This document shows, piece after piece, positions 22,697 through 56,127 of a stretch of DNA of 64,000 nt. The position numbers and the translations under genes are program-made. The notes below the pieces were generated by a model. That model worked only from the letters and a program-made list of their open reading frames with translations. It was not told where the DNA came from and made no database searches. Source of the stretch: Xiphias gladius (lineage: Eukaryota > Chordata > Actinopteri > Istiophoriformes > Xiphiidae). The DNA lies in assembly GCF_016859285.1 (NCBI RefSeq), contig NC_053417.1, forward strand, positions 26,358,206-26,422,205, given 5' to 3'. Position 1 is the first letter of the stretch. The number at the start of each line of letters is the position of its first letter.

Positions 22697-22859
22697 ATGA
22701 ACAGCAACAGCAAGTCGGTGAACTCCTCTGCGATAAAAGCAGAGATCAAGAGGCACGAATCTCTCCAGAGTGCAATCAACAGACTGTCCAAACAGGTGGC
22801 AAGGGTCGAGAATCAACAGCTGCGCTCAGGCCTTAAAGTTTACCTCCACAGCATTCAAG
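22697..22859 (+). CDS. agap2: agap2 alternative first coding exon (short, PIKE-A-like form)
   Basis: Codes 54 residues starting MNSNSKSVNSSAIKAEIKRH and ending LKVYLHSIQ, then one base before a gtaagt donor. The phase (1) matches exon 2 at 35990, so it joins to VNIAHSQEWTLS. The pattern of an RAEVRRHE-like helix, a leucine/arginine-rich stretch and then the xINSQEWTLS junction is that of human AGAP2 isoform 2 (PIKE-A) and of the AGAP1/AGAP3 N-termini. The predicted short protein is 897 aa and lacks the long proline/serine-rich N-terminal part. The exon lies 8.3 kb upstream of the long-form exon 1, implying two promoters. The ATG at 22697 is chosen because the related proteins start at the same distance from the helix. 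Confidence 0.85.
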
Positions 22860-23589
22860 GTAAGTTCATCCTTTTTGGCTTGATGGCTTTTTTGCGACAG
22901 GCCTTTGATTGTTGGATTTGTGGAAAAAAAACATCGTACTACCTGTCTTCATAAGTACTTATCATAATTTGGTTCATGGTCTGACTTTCACGAGGCCCAC
23001 TTGAATGTGTTTCTTGATATGATGAAAAGGAAAAAACTGCAGGAAACTCCGACTGCAGATTTAGTTTCACAGTGATTTTAGTCACTCTTTTTACGAACAT
23101 CAGGCATGGGGGGTGGGGGAACACGATACCATAGGTGGCTGATCTCTTCCTCTGTGCTTCCTGTGTCAGTCGGTGTGTCTTTTCAGGGAAGAGCTCCTCA
23201 CTCTGTGTTCATTTTCACTCTCATTTCACTCTGGGGCGGGGGGGGGGATGGAACTCCCAGTGGCCGCCGTGTAGTGGCATTTATTTATCAGTCAGCCTCT
23301 GGACACGGGCGTCCGATGGCAACATCCCTGAGCGGCCATCGCCATGGCAGCAGGATGAAACTTTCTGGGCGGGCTACTTCCTGTCTACCAATCTGCAACT
23401 GCCCTCAAAGCCACTTCCTCTCAGACAAACGGGGCCTTTACATGTGAAGCTGATGAGGAGTTTTACATCATTTCCTCATATCTCTACTTCCCACTGTTTC
23501 TCGTGAATTTGACACAGTTTGTTACTGTTAAACTGTTCGTCTTAACTGGAACTTTTTTTGCGTCAAAGCAGCGCAGGTGAGGGTAAAAG

Positions 23590-23770
23590 TCACAATTCTG
23601 CATGGCGTAGAAATACTCTGGAGTTACTGTAAAAGTTCTGGCAGCAAAATCCAAATTCTCCTTGAAAAAAGGAAAAGTAAGTCAAGGTTACCTGTACCAG
23701 CAAAAGGTACTTAAAGTTTCAAAAGTAAAAGTACTCATTATGCAAAATGGGTCCTTTCAAAGTGTTAAAT
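23590..23770. repeat. family A fragment
   Basis: 'aggtacttaaagtttc' and 'aaaagtaaaagtactcatta' are internal blocks of family A. The ends are not preserved. Confidence 0.45.
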
Positions 23771-23850
23771 TATGTAGCCCCAAATGTCAGGAGAGATTAT
23801 ACAGTATATATATTTTTTATTTTATTCACAGAAGATAATCATTTGTTTAC

Positions 23851-24606
23851 CAGTGGTGGGAAGTAACTAATTACATTTACCCATGTACAGTACCTAAGTA
23901 CGATTCTGAGGCACTTGACACTTGTACTCCACCACATTTCAGAGAGAATTACTGTACTTTTTTGAATCCCCTACATTTATCTGACAACAGTGGCCACTAC
24001 ACTCTGAGGGTTAAGATTCCACATTAAAAAAACATTTGACAAGCGCTTTGACATGAGACTTGTACGGAAGGGCAGGGTGTGGCTGAGGCTCCTTGTCATG
24101 TTTCAGATGTCTCAGTTGTTTGAAGTTCCACTGAAGAAGCATGTCGCCACTAAACCAAACACACACGGCCTCATTTTTGTCAGCTTTTCCAGATATACAA
24201 TATTTCACAAAAAACAGCAAAGCTCAGAGAGAGCGAGAAATTAATTTAAATTAGTGTGGCAGGACTTTCTTGTTTTGTCTTCTTTCCTCCCCCCATCGTT
24301 TATCTCACGACCGCTCAGATTTATCTGGTGACCTTTCGGAGTGTCTCGACCCCCTAGGTTGGGAACCACGTGACTAAACAGTCTAAAGTAAACAACCTAG
24401 CTCCACCTCGAGCAGCTGCAACAGTAAATGTTGCCTACACATTGATGCATCAGCATTAGGAAGCTAAATAAATGACAGTCACACGGGACATTTTACTGCA
24501 GGACAAATACTTTTGTAACTTTTCTGTATTTGTTATTTTCACTTGGTTTTGCTTTCCTGTGCTAGAATGTGACTAAGTGCGTTCATTCACGTACTGTACT
24601 TGAGTA
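23851..24606. repeat. family A repeat, composite degenerate copy
   Basis: Starts cagtggtgggaagtaac with 'cttgtactccaccacatttc'. Its middle holds a degraded form of the same module; the right boundary 'cccctaggttgggaaccac' is followed by 'gactaaacagtctaaag' and 'ctagctccacc', the same junction as in two other copies. Confidence 0.55.
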
Positions 24607-24889
24607 CAATTTGTTTCAATTCAATTCAAATTTTATTTCAGACTCACAAGAAGGGACCACGGCTATGAGAAGAAAAACAAGTTAAAAAGTTAAAAGCTAG
24701 ATAAAAACCACTACAACTCGTCTACCAATTGAAAAACAAACAAAAAAACTCCCCAGCTCATATGTATAGTGTCTCCCCAGTTTTTTTCTGAGGATGGATG
24801 AGTATCGCCTGCAGCTGTCCCTACAGCTGGTTAAAGCCTCTGACTCATCCAAGCGACGCATGAAATTGTGCATCTGACATCTCAGAAGT

Positions 24890-26070
24890 GGCTCACTCGT
24901 AGGAACGCCCAGGAAGACAAACAGTTGCCTGGCACTGTGTCATTTGGGAACCCGAAACAGCAACCTCATGTATCGCTGTAAGCCACAACGAGCCTACACG
25001 TACTACCTTGCCGTGTAGCTGCAACCTAAGAAAAGCTGTGCAGAACGGGTGTGCGAAAAGCTCTGAAAAATGAACATTCAGCGGTGATAGAGCACGTACT
25101 AAACTCGCAAAGCAACACATTGGCCTGAGTTTACAGCGCTGTCGATAAATACCTCTGTCCTCAGTCAAATCATCGGTGAGAAAATGACCGGGGCATTTTG
25201 TTTCCTTGCATGTCACGAGGGGAACATCGAAAAAGTGAAACCGACCCCGACAATCGTGGCATTACTGTTTTTTTGGCATTAAATTCGATGCCATCGTCGT
25301 TGCCGCACTGTGAGCGCGCCTTCAGTAACTGCGGCCACCCAGCCCTGTGCGAACTGAAGACAAAGCAGGGCGTCAGCACACGCGAGTCGACTGACAACAG
25401 AGTTTCCGACAAGGCAGCCTGCGTCACAGCCGCCCGGTCGTTGCGCCAAGTCGTCCACGTACACCCCGAACACAACAGGAGACAGGACGCCTGCCTCGGC
25501 GTACACCGTCATTTACATGAAACGGCGCAGACGTGACCTTGTCCGATGGGCATACCGGAAGACGTGGTGGATTCTGAGTATGTACTGTGGAAGCCCTCAA
25601 GCAAACAAATTCAGGAATGATTTTTTCATAATTAATTCCCTCAACGGCCACGGATGCGTTAATAAAAGCACATGTATACGGTGGAAATTTTGGCTTCCAT
25701 TTTTAGCAACTGTTTCCTTTAGAGCACGAATACACTTATCAGTGCCGTGTTTTCTTCGTACAGTCAAAACTGATCATCAGTGGCGAGAACAAACCCTTCC
25801 AACCTTGTTAGCGGGGTCCTTTCCAGCGCTTTAGAAAGAATACTAACAAGGGCGATAGGTCTATGGTTACCTATGTTTTTTGGTCTACCAGCCGTGTCCT
25901 CCGTGCCACCGGGCACTAACGTCACGGAGGGGATGGAGTCCGGCGGGACCCCGTTTGAACCAGTAAAACCCGTGGCAAGCAGAGGATAAAAGCCTGTGAC
26001 TGGCTTTCTTGAGATGCTCTGCAGTGATATGATCCATACCACAAGCCTTGCTATCATCTAGCATCATAAT
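24890..26070 (-). mobile_element. LINE (non-LTR) reverse-transcriptase relic
   Basis: The - strand reads pieces of a LINE reverse transcriptase in order, in several frames: DDSKACGMDHITAEHLKKAS, NHRPIALVSILSKALER with ATDDQF, GVLSPVVFGVYVDDLAQRPG, an active-site region where the expected YADD reads CADA, GIEFNAKKTV, and GHFLTDDLTEDRGIYRQRC. Frameshifts and the lost catalytic aspartate show it is inactive. It sits in the first agap2 intron, antisense to agap2. The clade is not determined. Confidence 0.75.
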
Positions 26071-26213
26071 GGCATCGTAAACACCATCTGACCGCGTTTT
26101 TCGGAAAGAACAGCATCCTCAGCTACAACTGAATCACATTTAACACGGTTGAATAAATGACAACACTACCTCAGATCTTTTGTCTGGCCCACGCGAACCC
26201 TCAATGTTATTTG

Positions 26214-26785
26214 TACTTTACTTGGGTATCTTCATTCGATGCTGCTAGCTACTTCTACTCCACTACGTTTATTTGACAGTTTTAGTTACTGGCCAGTTTG
26301 CAGTTTAGGATGTTACATGTCAAACCTACTGTATCCTGTAAAATGTGCTACATTTTTACGGATTTAACCACCCAACCATATAGGAAGTCTGGATGCACTG
26401 AGCCCAACGTATTGGTGGGGGATAATACGATATCAGAAATACTAAAAATCGCATCGGCCGCCGGCTACGACGGAATGAGCGTAACTTATAGCAGAGACAA
26501 GATGAAGAAACTGTATTTTATGTGGGTCAGTCACTTCTGGCCGATACCTGTTCAACGGCTCATTAATATATAGTTAAAATTATCTCCACCTGCTGCCTAT
26601 ACAATAATCAGTGACAAGCCAAACGTAACACAAGGACAGTTTAGGGGACACTTTTGATACTTTGGGGACATTTTGCTGTTAATACTTTTGTACGTCCACG
26701 ACTTGTGCTTGTGGTGGAATATTTTTATAGTGGGGTATTGCTACTTTTACTGAAGCGAAAGATCGCAACACTTCATCCACCACTG
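26214..26785. repeat. family A repeat, degenerate copy
   Basis: Contains 'ttctactccactacgtttat' and ends 'acacttcatccaccactg'. A further inverted piece follows at 26930-27095 ('gtagcggagtagaagtata'). Confidence 0.55.
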
Positions 26786-26929
26786 CGCAAATCCCAGCAC
26801 AGCTCAGACTTGAGTGGGTCTCATCGGGCACGAGACTTGTGTGGGAGTGCAGGACTTTTAATTTCTAATAATGCACCACATTTACTGAGTTGATCACACG
26901 TTTTGTTTGTAAAATCACCGTAACTAGTA

Positions 26930-27095
26930 AGTATAGAAGGCAAATTAATGTAGAGAAGTAAAAAGTGAAATATTTCCATATGAAATGTAGCGGAGTAGAA
27001 GTATAAAGTAGCATAAATAGGATATAATCTAGTAAAGCACACGTACCTCAGAAATTTACTTGAGTACAGCACCTACTTAGTTTCTTTCCCCCACC
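26930..27095. repeat. family A fragment (inverted)
   Basis: 'gaaatgtagcggagtagaag' and 'cctcagaaatttacttgagt' are the complement of the family A end sequence. Confidence 0.5.
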
Positions 27096-27710
27096 GGTGA
27101 GTTCGAACTGGTCGGAATAGAAAGCTGACAAAATTTCCACCTTAGCTTTTGATTTCATCACTTTACTCATTAGCCTGTTTGTGAATTGAAGGCCCGTCAG
27201 CTCCCTGATGGGTTTTGGTGAGCTTTGAGGTCTTTTTAGGATCCTGGCAGAACTCGACACGCTCTGAGAGGCAGTCCCCCGATGTGCGAAAGCATTCACT
27301 TGAATTTTTCTTATATAATTAGGCTGCTCAAGTGTCGACACCGTAGTGAGGATGAAAGAAAGTGCACGCTCTCTGGGGCCCCGGGTCTGCGAGCATAGAG
27401 TTCACCGCCGCTAAACAGCACGCCACCTCTCCTTTGGACTTTATAAGCGAGTGGGATGTGGTCGACTGACTGTGTGCCAAGGAAAAAGGCTGGGTGAAAA
27501 AAGAGAGAGATGGAGCGGAGGCAAAGGGTTGAGGTGGCACTGTGAGCTAAGTGATGACATTTGAATGTGGACCTGACTGGTATAGTGTGCACTGCAGCAT
27601 GGCAGCAGCGTGAGAGGGGGGAAATATAGAGTGAAGGAGAAATGAGAAATCACCCAGCATGACCACTGCCCTTGGCCACTGTCCATCTGACAGCGCTCGA
27701 CCATGGGCGT

Positions 27711-27712
<2 letters not shown>

Positions 27713-27742
<30 letters not shown>
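27713..27742. repeat. (GT)15 microsatellite
   Basis: Pure GT run inside the first intron of the short agap2 form. Confidence 0.95.
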
Positions 27743-27743
<1 letters not shown>

Positions 27744-28439
27744 GGGGGCAGCTTTGCCTGTATGCATGCAGGCGAGAGACGGAGTGTATTTTCTAAAAAG
27801 TGTCTGCCCGAGGACAACCTGATTTTCTGCATTATGTATGCAGGTGTCTGTTTCACAATAATTACATTCATCGGGCAGCAAACCGCGGCAACCTTACATG
27901 CACTTGAACCCACACGGGCATGTCCTCTCTGCACTTGTTAAAAATGGATTTTACATACGCATAGCGTCACCCCCTTTTCCCCCCTTCCCCTGAAAGTGTG
28001 CCTGGATTTTTAAAAAAGCATCTCTTCCTGTCCGAGGCTTTATTCATGACTCTTCCTCTGTGGCTGCGGTCGTCATTCCTCTCAGGCCATGCTTTTTCCC
28101 CCTTCAGCCAAAGGCGGTTGTCGGAGGTCTTTTGTATTCAGCGTGAGTAGTTATTGCCCTCTCACTGACTGTGGGAGGGAGGGGGAAGCGGGCTGAGCAG
28201 GTGGACAGTCAGATTGTGTGTTATGGGATGATGGTGGGAGGCTGAGAGTGATGCACGGTGGGGAGAGGCATCCTCGGATTTCACGTCGAGGTTTTTTTTT
28301 TTAATTAGAGAGTAATTAACATGAAATTGCACCCGGTAAGGATTCAACTGATGGCGGTGTAATCGTGTTTGCTGCAGTCTTTCTGCTGTTGCACACGACA
28401 TAACTGCAGCCGTCCCTCTCGTACTGTTGCTTATATTAT

Positions 28440-28790
28440 AATCTTTGCTAAGAACTTAATCAACTCGCCAGTCAACAGAAAATGAATTGGCAACTATGCT
28501 GATAATCCATTAGTCATTTATGTAAATTTTCTGGAAAAAAAAATTCCAAACATTTCATGGTTCCAGCTTCTCCAATGTGGGAATTTGCTGCTATGTCCTT
28601 GTCTGACATGAGGGTATATTACACCTTTTGGGGGTTGAACTGTTATTCAGACTTAATATGTGCTTTGATGACGTTATACTGGGCTCTGGGAAATTTTGAT
28701 GGATATCTTTCGCTATTATCTGACGTTTTGTAATTACTCGATTAATCGAGAAAACAATCTGCGTATTAACTGATAACGAAAGTAGCTGTT
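28440..28790. repeat. family B repeat copy
   Basis: Blocks include 'ccattagtcatttatgtaaa', 'ttccagcttctccaatgtg' and 'attactcgattaatcgag', in the family B order. It is non-coding. Confidence 0.55.
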
Positions 28791-29398
28791 AGCTCCACTT
28801 GTATCAGGAATATACTGCATTTTGCGCAATTCCTGGTGCAAACCGGTCTAACGTAACAGATGAGATACTGCATCCTAGACAAGTACGAAAGCACAGAAAT
28901 AAAACATTTTTCCACATTCTTCATGACATAGAAAAAAATTGCAATGCTACATTAAAAAAGGTTTGTCGTATTTATAAAGAAATACCAACATATGTGTTTA
29001 ATTTCCTTTGCCTTCTGTGGCTCAGCTATTGATGTCCAATATGCTCTGCTCCTCTCACGCTATTGCTCGGTTCATGCTGTGAGCCCAGAGCTTACCCACT
29101 TCTGCTAATGAACACATGCCGTAGTAGGCGATAGACTGCAGATCAATACACTCACAGGAAACCTCTTTCACATGTATGACACACAAAGACACACAGTGAC
29201 ACACACACACAGAAACACAATTTTGATATGGAGATCCTGGGAACGATTGCATTACAGTATGTACCAAAGGAGGAGGAGGACGAGGAGCAGGAGGAGGAGG
29301 AGGAGAAAGGACATGGAGGAGATGATTGTGCCACCAGAGCCAGGAAGATTGTAACACCTTAGCAACAAACAAGCCAAGCCTCCTACTGAGGAGGAGCT

Positions 29399-29475
29399 AC
29401 ACACACACACACACACACACACGCGCGGGCATGCATACACACACACACACACATACACACACACACACACACACA
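29399..29475. repeat. interrupted (CA)n microsatellite
   Basis: Two CA runs separated by a short 'cgcgcgggcatgcat' break. It produces false TH-rich and VCVC-rich frames. Confidence 0.95.
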
Positions 29476-31154
29476 GCTGAAGACAGGTGGATGATCTTGA
29501 TGAAACTAGCAGCTGTACAAATGAGAGAGAGTACAGACATTTGGAAAACACACCCTGCCTGAACATCTTTTTCCCTCTACAAACGTGCATCCATCTTTTT
29601 ATTTTTTACTGCGTCTCATTCCCGACTAACCCTGCCTGCTTTCCCTCTCCCCTTCTTCTTTCCTCTCCCTGCCGCTGATCTCTTCTCCTGCGGTCGCCCG
29701 TCATTTAGCGGGTCCAGCTTGTGTGTGCGCTGCTGCCTCGCCACCAGCCGTTACTCATTGCCTCCCCCCTCCTCTCCCGGGCGCGCGGCTAGAAAGATGG
29801 AGGGGAGGGGATGGGGATGGGGTTCTGAGGGATGAGCAATAAAGAGCAGGGACCCGGCACAGTCTGAGAGGAGCAGGAGAAGAAGCAGAGAGAGAGGGAG
29901 GAAATAAAAGAGGGAAGGGGAAAGAAGAGAAGCGGGACCCTAATGCATTGTATGGATTGCCTGTTGGAACAAGGAGGGGCATGTAGAGGGAGGGACATTG
30001 GAGATTCCTATCAGTGTGTTTGTGAAAGCAGGAGAGAGAGACGCAGAGTGTGAAGAGAGAAGAGCCGTGCACGTATGTGTGCGGGCTTGTGTGCGTGCGC
30101 GTGCCGGCGAGTGTGTGAGATGCTCCGGACTCGTTGAACCTGTGCGACGGCGTCTCAATCGGAAAGCCTCAGAGGCGGTCGGGGAGCTGTCTGTGGAGCG
30201 ACTCGCCTCGGAGCCTCCTCTGTGCTGTCATGCTCGACGCCTGATGCGCTCAGAGGACACGGGCGGCCCAGGAGACAGCGAGAGGGGCGTGATGGCCGGA
30301 CGCGCCCTGACTCGGTCATGCATCTCCAGATATTTGCCCGGGCTTCTGTTGGCTTCTCCTCCTGATCCCCTTCAGCCCTCATCAGTGTCCTTCATGAGCG
30401 TCTCAGTGAGGCTGCCTGCTTTCCTGCCGCCGTGCTCTCTGAACGGATGCTGCTGTCAACACACATGTGCGGTTTGCCATGAGAGCCCATGATCTGGACT
30501 GGACTGCATACAGCTCTGGGTGCACTGTGCCATGCTGCTTTAGGTTGACGCGGAGGAATTTTTAAAGACCTCACCTTGTCACTTTACAGCCGCTGTTCAT
30601 CACATTCTTGATGACGTATGATGCGGGACAGTTTTTGTTCTGAATCGAATCAAGATTTTTGCTCTGAGTGAAGAGGGTGGACTTAGCAACATATAAGATG
30701 GGGGTGCTACGCACAGAAATAAGGTCAACTAAATAATTACCATCAGGAATGAGGCATCGGACGACATAATGAAGATTTATTTGTCTCAGCGGCCGCATAC
30801 ATATGCAGCGGATAGATTTTAATTGGGTGTTTTCTGGGAACAAAAGAGCTGCTTGGACTGCGTGATTTCTTTTCTGTATGCCAGAGAAATTAACAGCACA
30901 GCCCTCGAAGAAATCTGCGACTGACATTAAAATCCGAAACAAAGAAGTAGGGATCTGGGGGGGATGGATGAAACCAACAGCCCCTCTGCTGTTGTATCTT
31001 CCGAGGAGAAACTTAATCTCCCTCCATGTAAGTTTTTTGTCTCTGCCGTGCCGTCAGATTCTCTCACATCCCAACGCACCGGCGAACCGTCAATAGTTCA
31101 TGTCACTCGGTCTGGTTTCATTCATCTGCCGTGTGTCCACTGAAGCCTGACCAC

Positions 31155-52490
<21,336 letters not shown>

Positions 52491-53640
52491 CGCGGACTGC
52501 AGATGCTACCGCACTGGGGGGTGGGGGGGCTGGTGGTAGTTTAGCAACCTTTAGGATACGGGCAGAGCTGACTTTGGAGAGGGGTGTACTGTCAGAAAAA
52601 TGACGGGACTATATCATAGTACTAAGGATAAAAAAAGAAAAAGAAAAAAAAAAAGCTTCTGAAGACTGAACAACATATCAAACAACTTAAAAGCAATATT
52701 CATTCGATTTGTTGATGACAGATATATTGCTGAAATACTGTGTTGTTGTCGACCTCATTTCAAAAATGACTCACGTAGAACTTTGTAGCTGTCTTCTGTG
52801 ATTTTAGAGCAGACCCCCCGATCTGCCTCTGTTTCACTTCCTCCAGAAGAAGTGCAATAATCCTGCTATGGCGACGAAAAGCAACAAGTTTGGGAGCGAG
52901 CTGTGTCGGGCGACTGGTTGGTCACTGATGTGAGACAATTATAACTTCAAGAGGGCGATGCTTTTATTCAGATTTGTTGTGACTGGACCAAAACAGCTGT
53001 TTTTTTGTTTGTTTGGTTTTTTTTTTGGTTTGGTTTTTTTTCCCTTTGGCTTTACAAATAAAACATAGACCTACAATATGTCATGTTGTTAGTTACGTGT
53101 GCCTGTTGCAGCAGTATAAAGGTCAGTTTATATATATAAATATATATATATAAACAAATCAGCTGAGATAATTCTGCTTAGACTAGAAAAATGAATGGTT
53201 TGGAATATGAAATATGTCAGTGTTACTCTCACAGGTCAAAGATATGGCGTTTTAATATACTGTAAATGTACCTATACTACAAACTTAATGTTAAACTCTG
53301 TAAACGAAGACACAACTGAAAAAACCAGACTCGATTTTGTAAATGATTTCTTACTGGTAGTTTTGAAAATATGTCAAGTTTTGTTTTTCCGTTGTCTTTT
53401 TATAATTTCTTATTCTCCGACGTGTCATAAACCCAGTGAGCAGATGCTTTCACGTAGGTCGTAACATGTGGCCCAAGTCTACGTGGAAACCGGGACCTCA
53501 CTCGTACTCATGTCACTGTTGTGTCGGTCTGTCCCATGAGCTCACGGGTTGTGCGAATCCCGCGTGAGCTAAAAGAAATGGCTGCCGGAATAAAATACAC
53601 TCTTTCTTTCTTTCTTTTTTAATAAAATTAACATTATTAT
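52491..53640 (+). other. agap2: agap2 3' UTR with polyadenylation signals
   Basis: AATAAA hexamers occur at 53057-53062, 53589-53594 and 53621-53626. A (TATA)n-like stretch lies at 53130-53152. Which signal is used cannot be told. Confidence 0.55.
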
Positions 53641-54570
53641 GAGAATTCATTGTGTTTCATTTTGTCTTTGTGTCGTGGGCCAGCTGCCGCATAACGCTGT
53701 CGTCAACGCCAGTCTGTCGTTGCGTCGGTCCGCCATCGTGGCTCCGATATCCCTGTTTCCCAGAGGATGAATCCTGCGGACTTCGTTAGTCCCCCTGACT
53801 TTCCCTGTAGCGTCGGGCAGCCGGCTCAGACCTTTTCACTCGTCCGGCGAAATGTCTCAACACGCGCCGGACGGACCGGCCCAGAAACCCCAGAGCAGAC
53901 ATTCGCGGCTCCCAGCCCTTGTTGATCTCCCGCGGTTTTCCTCTAGCATCACATGAGGTTGACATTTTTTTTTTTTTTGTGAAAGTGAAACTCCCTTGCA
54001 AGTACTGGAAGACGTGCCATGAAATTTGGTAGAGGCACGTCGCCCTCAGGATGAACTGTGTTAACTTCGGTGATCCTCCGTATTTGCTGCTAGCACGGAC
54101 GTAGACCCTCCGTCTTTTTTTTTGTTTATTTGTTTTTGGTTTTGTTTTGTTTTTTAATCAGATCTAACAAACGTGGTGGCAGTTCCCACCGTTCCGTACA
54201 GCACCAGGAGTCGGTACCGTAAGGTTCAGCTGATCTTCTGCAGATGGCCTCGAGCGTTGCGGAGATCAAAGGTCACGAGCAAAGAGCAGGGAACTTAGCA
54301 GGGCGCTGCGGTGAGTGCGACGGGGGGGCGGTGGGGGGGGGCGCCGTGCAACTGGCCAGGGAGACGGGACACACGCACACAGCAGCGGTTCGGGGGAGGG
54401 GTTCTATCACTGAAGGCCCGTGGAACCGTCAGCAATCACTGCCATCCATAGTCATATAACTGCAACGGGTAACGGGTGAACAGTAAAATGTGAACAGCAT
54501 GAACATTTTCCATTACACCAGTAATTAAACTTTTAATTGTTTTTACCTACCTCATTGTTTTTGTGATGCA
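53641..54570. other. intergenic DNA between agap2 and zbtb39
   Basis: Contains a family D fragment at 54000-54105 ('tgccatgaaatttggtagag', 'aacttcggtgatcc') and a G-run at 54318-54340. No gene is seen. Confidence 0.5.
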
Positions 54571-54599
54571 TGTGTAGTGACTGATGTAAAACTTTGGGA

Positions 54600-54952
54600 T
54601 CTGTCTATCTGTCTGTCTATCTATCTGTCTGTCCATCTATCTATCTGTCTATCTGTCTGTCTGTCTCTCTATCTGTCTATGTCTATCTCTCTGTCTATCT
54701 GTCTCTCTCTCTCAATCTATCTGCCTTTCTATCTCTCTATCTATCTGTCTGTCTATCTATCTATCAACCTGTCTATCTGTCTGTCTATCTATCTATCAGT
54801 CCATGTCTATCTATCTGTCTGTCTCTCTCTGTCTGTCTGTCTATGTATCAACCTGTCTATCTCTCTATCTGTCTGTCTGTCTGTCTATCTATCAGTCTAT
54901 GTCTATCTATCTGTCTGTCTCTCTCTCTATCTGCCTGTCTGTCTGTCTATCG
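54600..54952. repeat. (TCTG/TCTA)n tetranucleotide array
   Basis: About 350 bp of mixed TCTG/TCTA/TCTC units. Two overlapping frames of 127 and 145 codons (SVYLSICLS-type) are artefacts of it. Confidence 0.97.
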
Positions 54953-55061
54953 ACTCTTAAACTATCCAACATTATACACTGATCAAAATATGAATATCAG
55001 CTCCGCCTCTATCAGAATTAAATGCATGTAAACGAAGGCGTTCGTGCTACATAATAATATA

Positions 55062-55175
55062 AAATACACTCGGTTGCCAGTTTGTTAGGTACACCTGGCC
55101 TCAGCAGTCCTGCAACGAATCCTGCTCCTTTAATGTGCAGTTTTTGTTGGAAGTGCATTAGAGAGGTGCCGGTTC
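55062..55175. repeat. family E repeat (inverted copy)
   Basis: 'actcggttgccagtttgtta' and 'ggtacacctggcctcagcag' are the complement of the 34720-34876 element end; 'tgttggaagtgcattagaga' continues the family. Confidence 0.6.
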
Positions 55176-55179
55176 CGCC

Positions 55180-55870
55180 GCGCGATCATTGTCGTGCTGC
55201 GTTCAGCGGACCGGTCTTTCCGCTACCGTGTCCGCCCGGTTCATGCCGGCAACACGGTCCACACGCACGCAGCCTCCGAAGCGACCGTGCAGTCGGATCA
55301 CCGCCCCCGTAAAACGGTTCCAACACAATCTGAACTTTCTGGCCTTCATAGAGGAGGCTTAACCGCGGGGCTGTCGGGTTAGACCGCTCTGGGTTTGGTG
55401 GTTTTATCCGGGGGCCGCCCTGCATTACGAGAGCATGGAGTTGATGCTAATGCTTTTAGCACTTTACCCTCGGCGGGATCGGAGACGCGCGACTCCGGCT
55501 CGTAACGGAGCGTTTCCGCGGTGTGGTGCGGCGACTCCCGCTGCCTCCCGCGCCTCCCGCCCGCTCGTGTTATCGCCGCAGCGACGCCCTCGGACTGCAG
55601 GGGGCGTGCGCGCCGCTCGCGCTCGCTTTGTTGACACACGTCACGAAAGCGCGACGGAGGAATGAGAAGGGTTGTAATTTGTGAGATTTACGATCCGCGG
55701 ACGAGAACCGGAGCGCGTCTGAAAAACCGGGAGGGAACGGAGGGAACGCTCCCCGGCGGCGAGAAACGTCTCTCCATGGGCGAGCGGCAGGAGCCGGACG
55801 GGCGGCGCCGCGGCGGACAGATGCGTGAAACGAGTGCGATTTAGCGGTGAGTGAGCGGAGTGTCTGGGTA
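55180..55870 (+). promoter_or_regulatory. zbtb39: CpG-rich region, probable zbtb39 promoter and 5' UTR exon
   Basis: Dense CpGs between about 55180 and 55870, unlike the surroundings. A good donor, tagcg|gtgagt, lies at 55846/55847 and a matching acceptor, ccctgcag, at 57461 directly before the zbtb39 coding exon. A non-coding first exon ending at 55846 is the likely arrangement. This is inference from position and splice sites. Confidence 0.5.
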
Positions 55871-55976
55871 AAACAGGGCTGAGCGCCGTTAGCTGCCGAA
55901 ATCCACAGCGTCAGACACACGCAGCGGCGAAAACACGGGTGCGTTTAAACATAACGATACAACCATAATATCCCAG

Positions 55977-56010
<34 letters not shown>

Positions 56011-56127
56011 CGGACTGAAAGCAGTGAGGATTATTTCCTCGATATTTCATTTCAGTATCACTTGACCATTGTCGAGACCGGTAACGGCGCCTGAACACCA
56101 GCTTAAAACTGTGATTCGTTTTTGAGC

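Larger units (their letters stand above)
22860..31154 (+). other. first intron of the short agap2 form (left part) and 5' flank of the long form
   Basis: Holds family A copies, a LINE relic (24890-26070), (GT)n at 27713-27742, a family B copy (28440-28790), (CA)n at 29399-29475 and a GC-richer block at about 29690-30480 that may be 5' UTR or promoter of the long transcript. Open frames here, including 164 codons at 29998-30492, show no domain. Confidence 0.45.

Noticed and set aside
29998-30492. 164-codon open frame before agap2
   Set aside because: GC-richer DNA gives chance openness. Its start has no family support, and it lies where 5' UTR or promoter of the long form is expected.
30878-31096. 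72-codon frame just before agap2 exon 1 as an upstream coding exon
   Set aside because: No similarity to any AGAP N-terminus; likely 5' UTR.
54600-54952. Possible CRISPR-like or satellite array
   Set aside because: The units are 4 bp with no unique spacers, so this is an ordinary microsatellite in a vertebrate genome.
54577-55031. 127- and 145-codon frames of SVYLSICLS type
   Set aside because: Artefact of the TCTG/TCTA tetranucleotide array; the 86-codon frame at 19590-19850 is the same kind.
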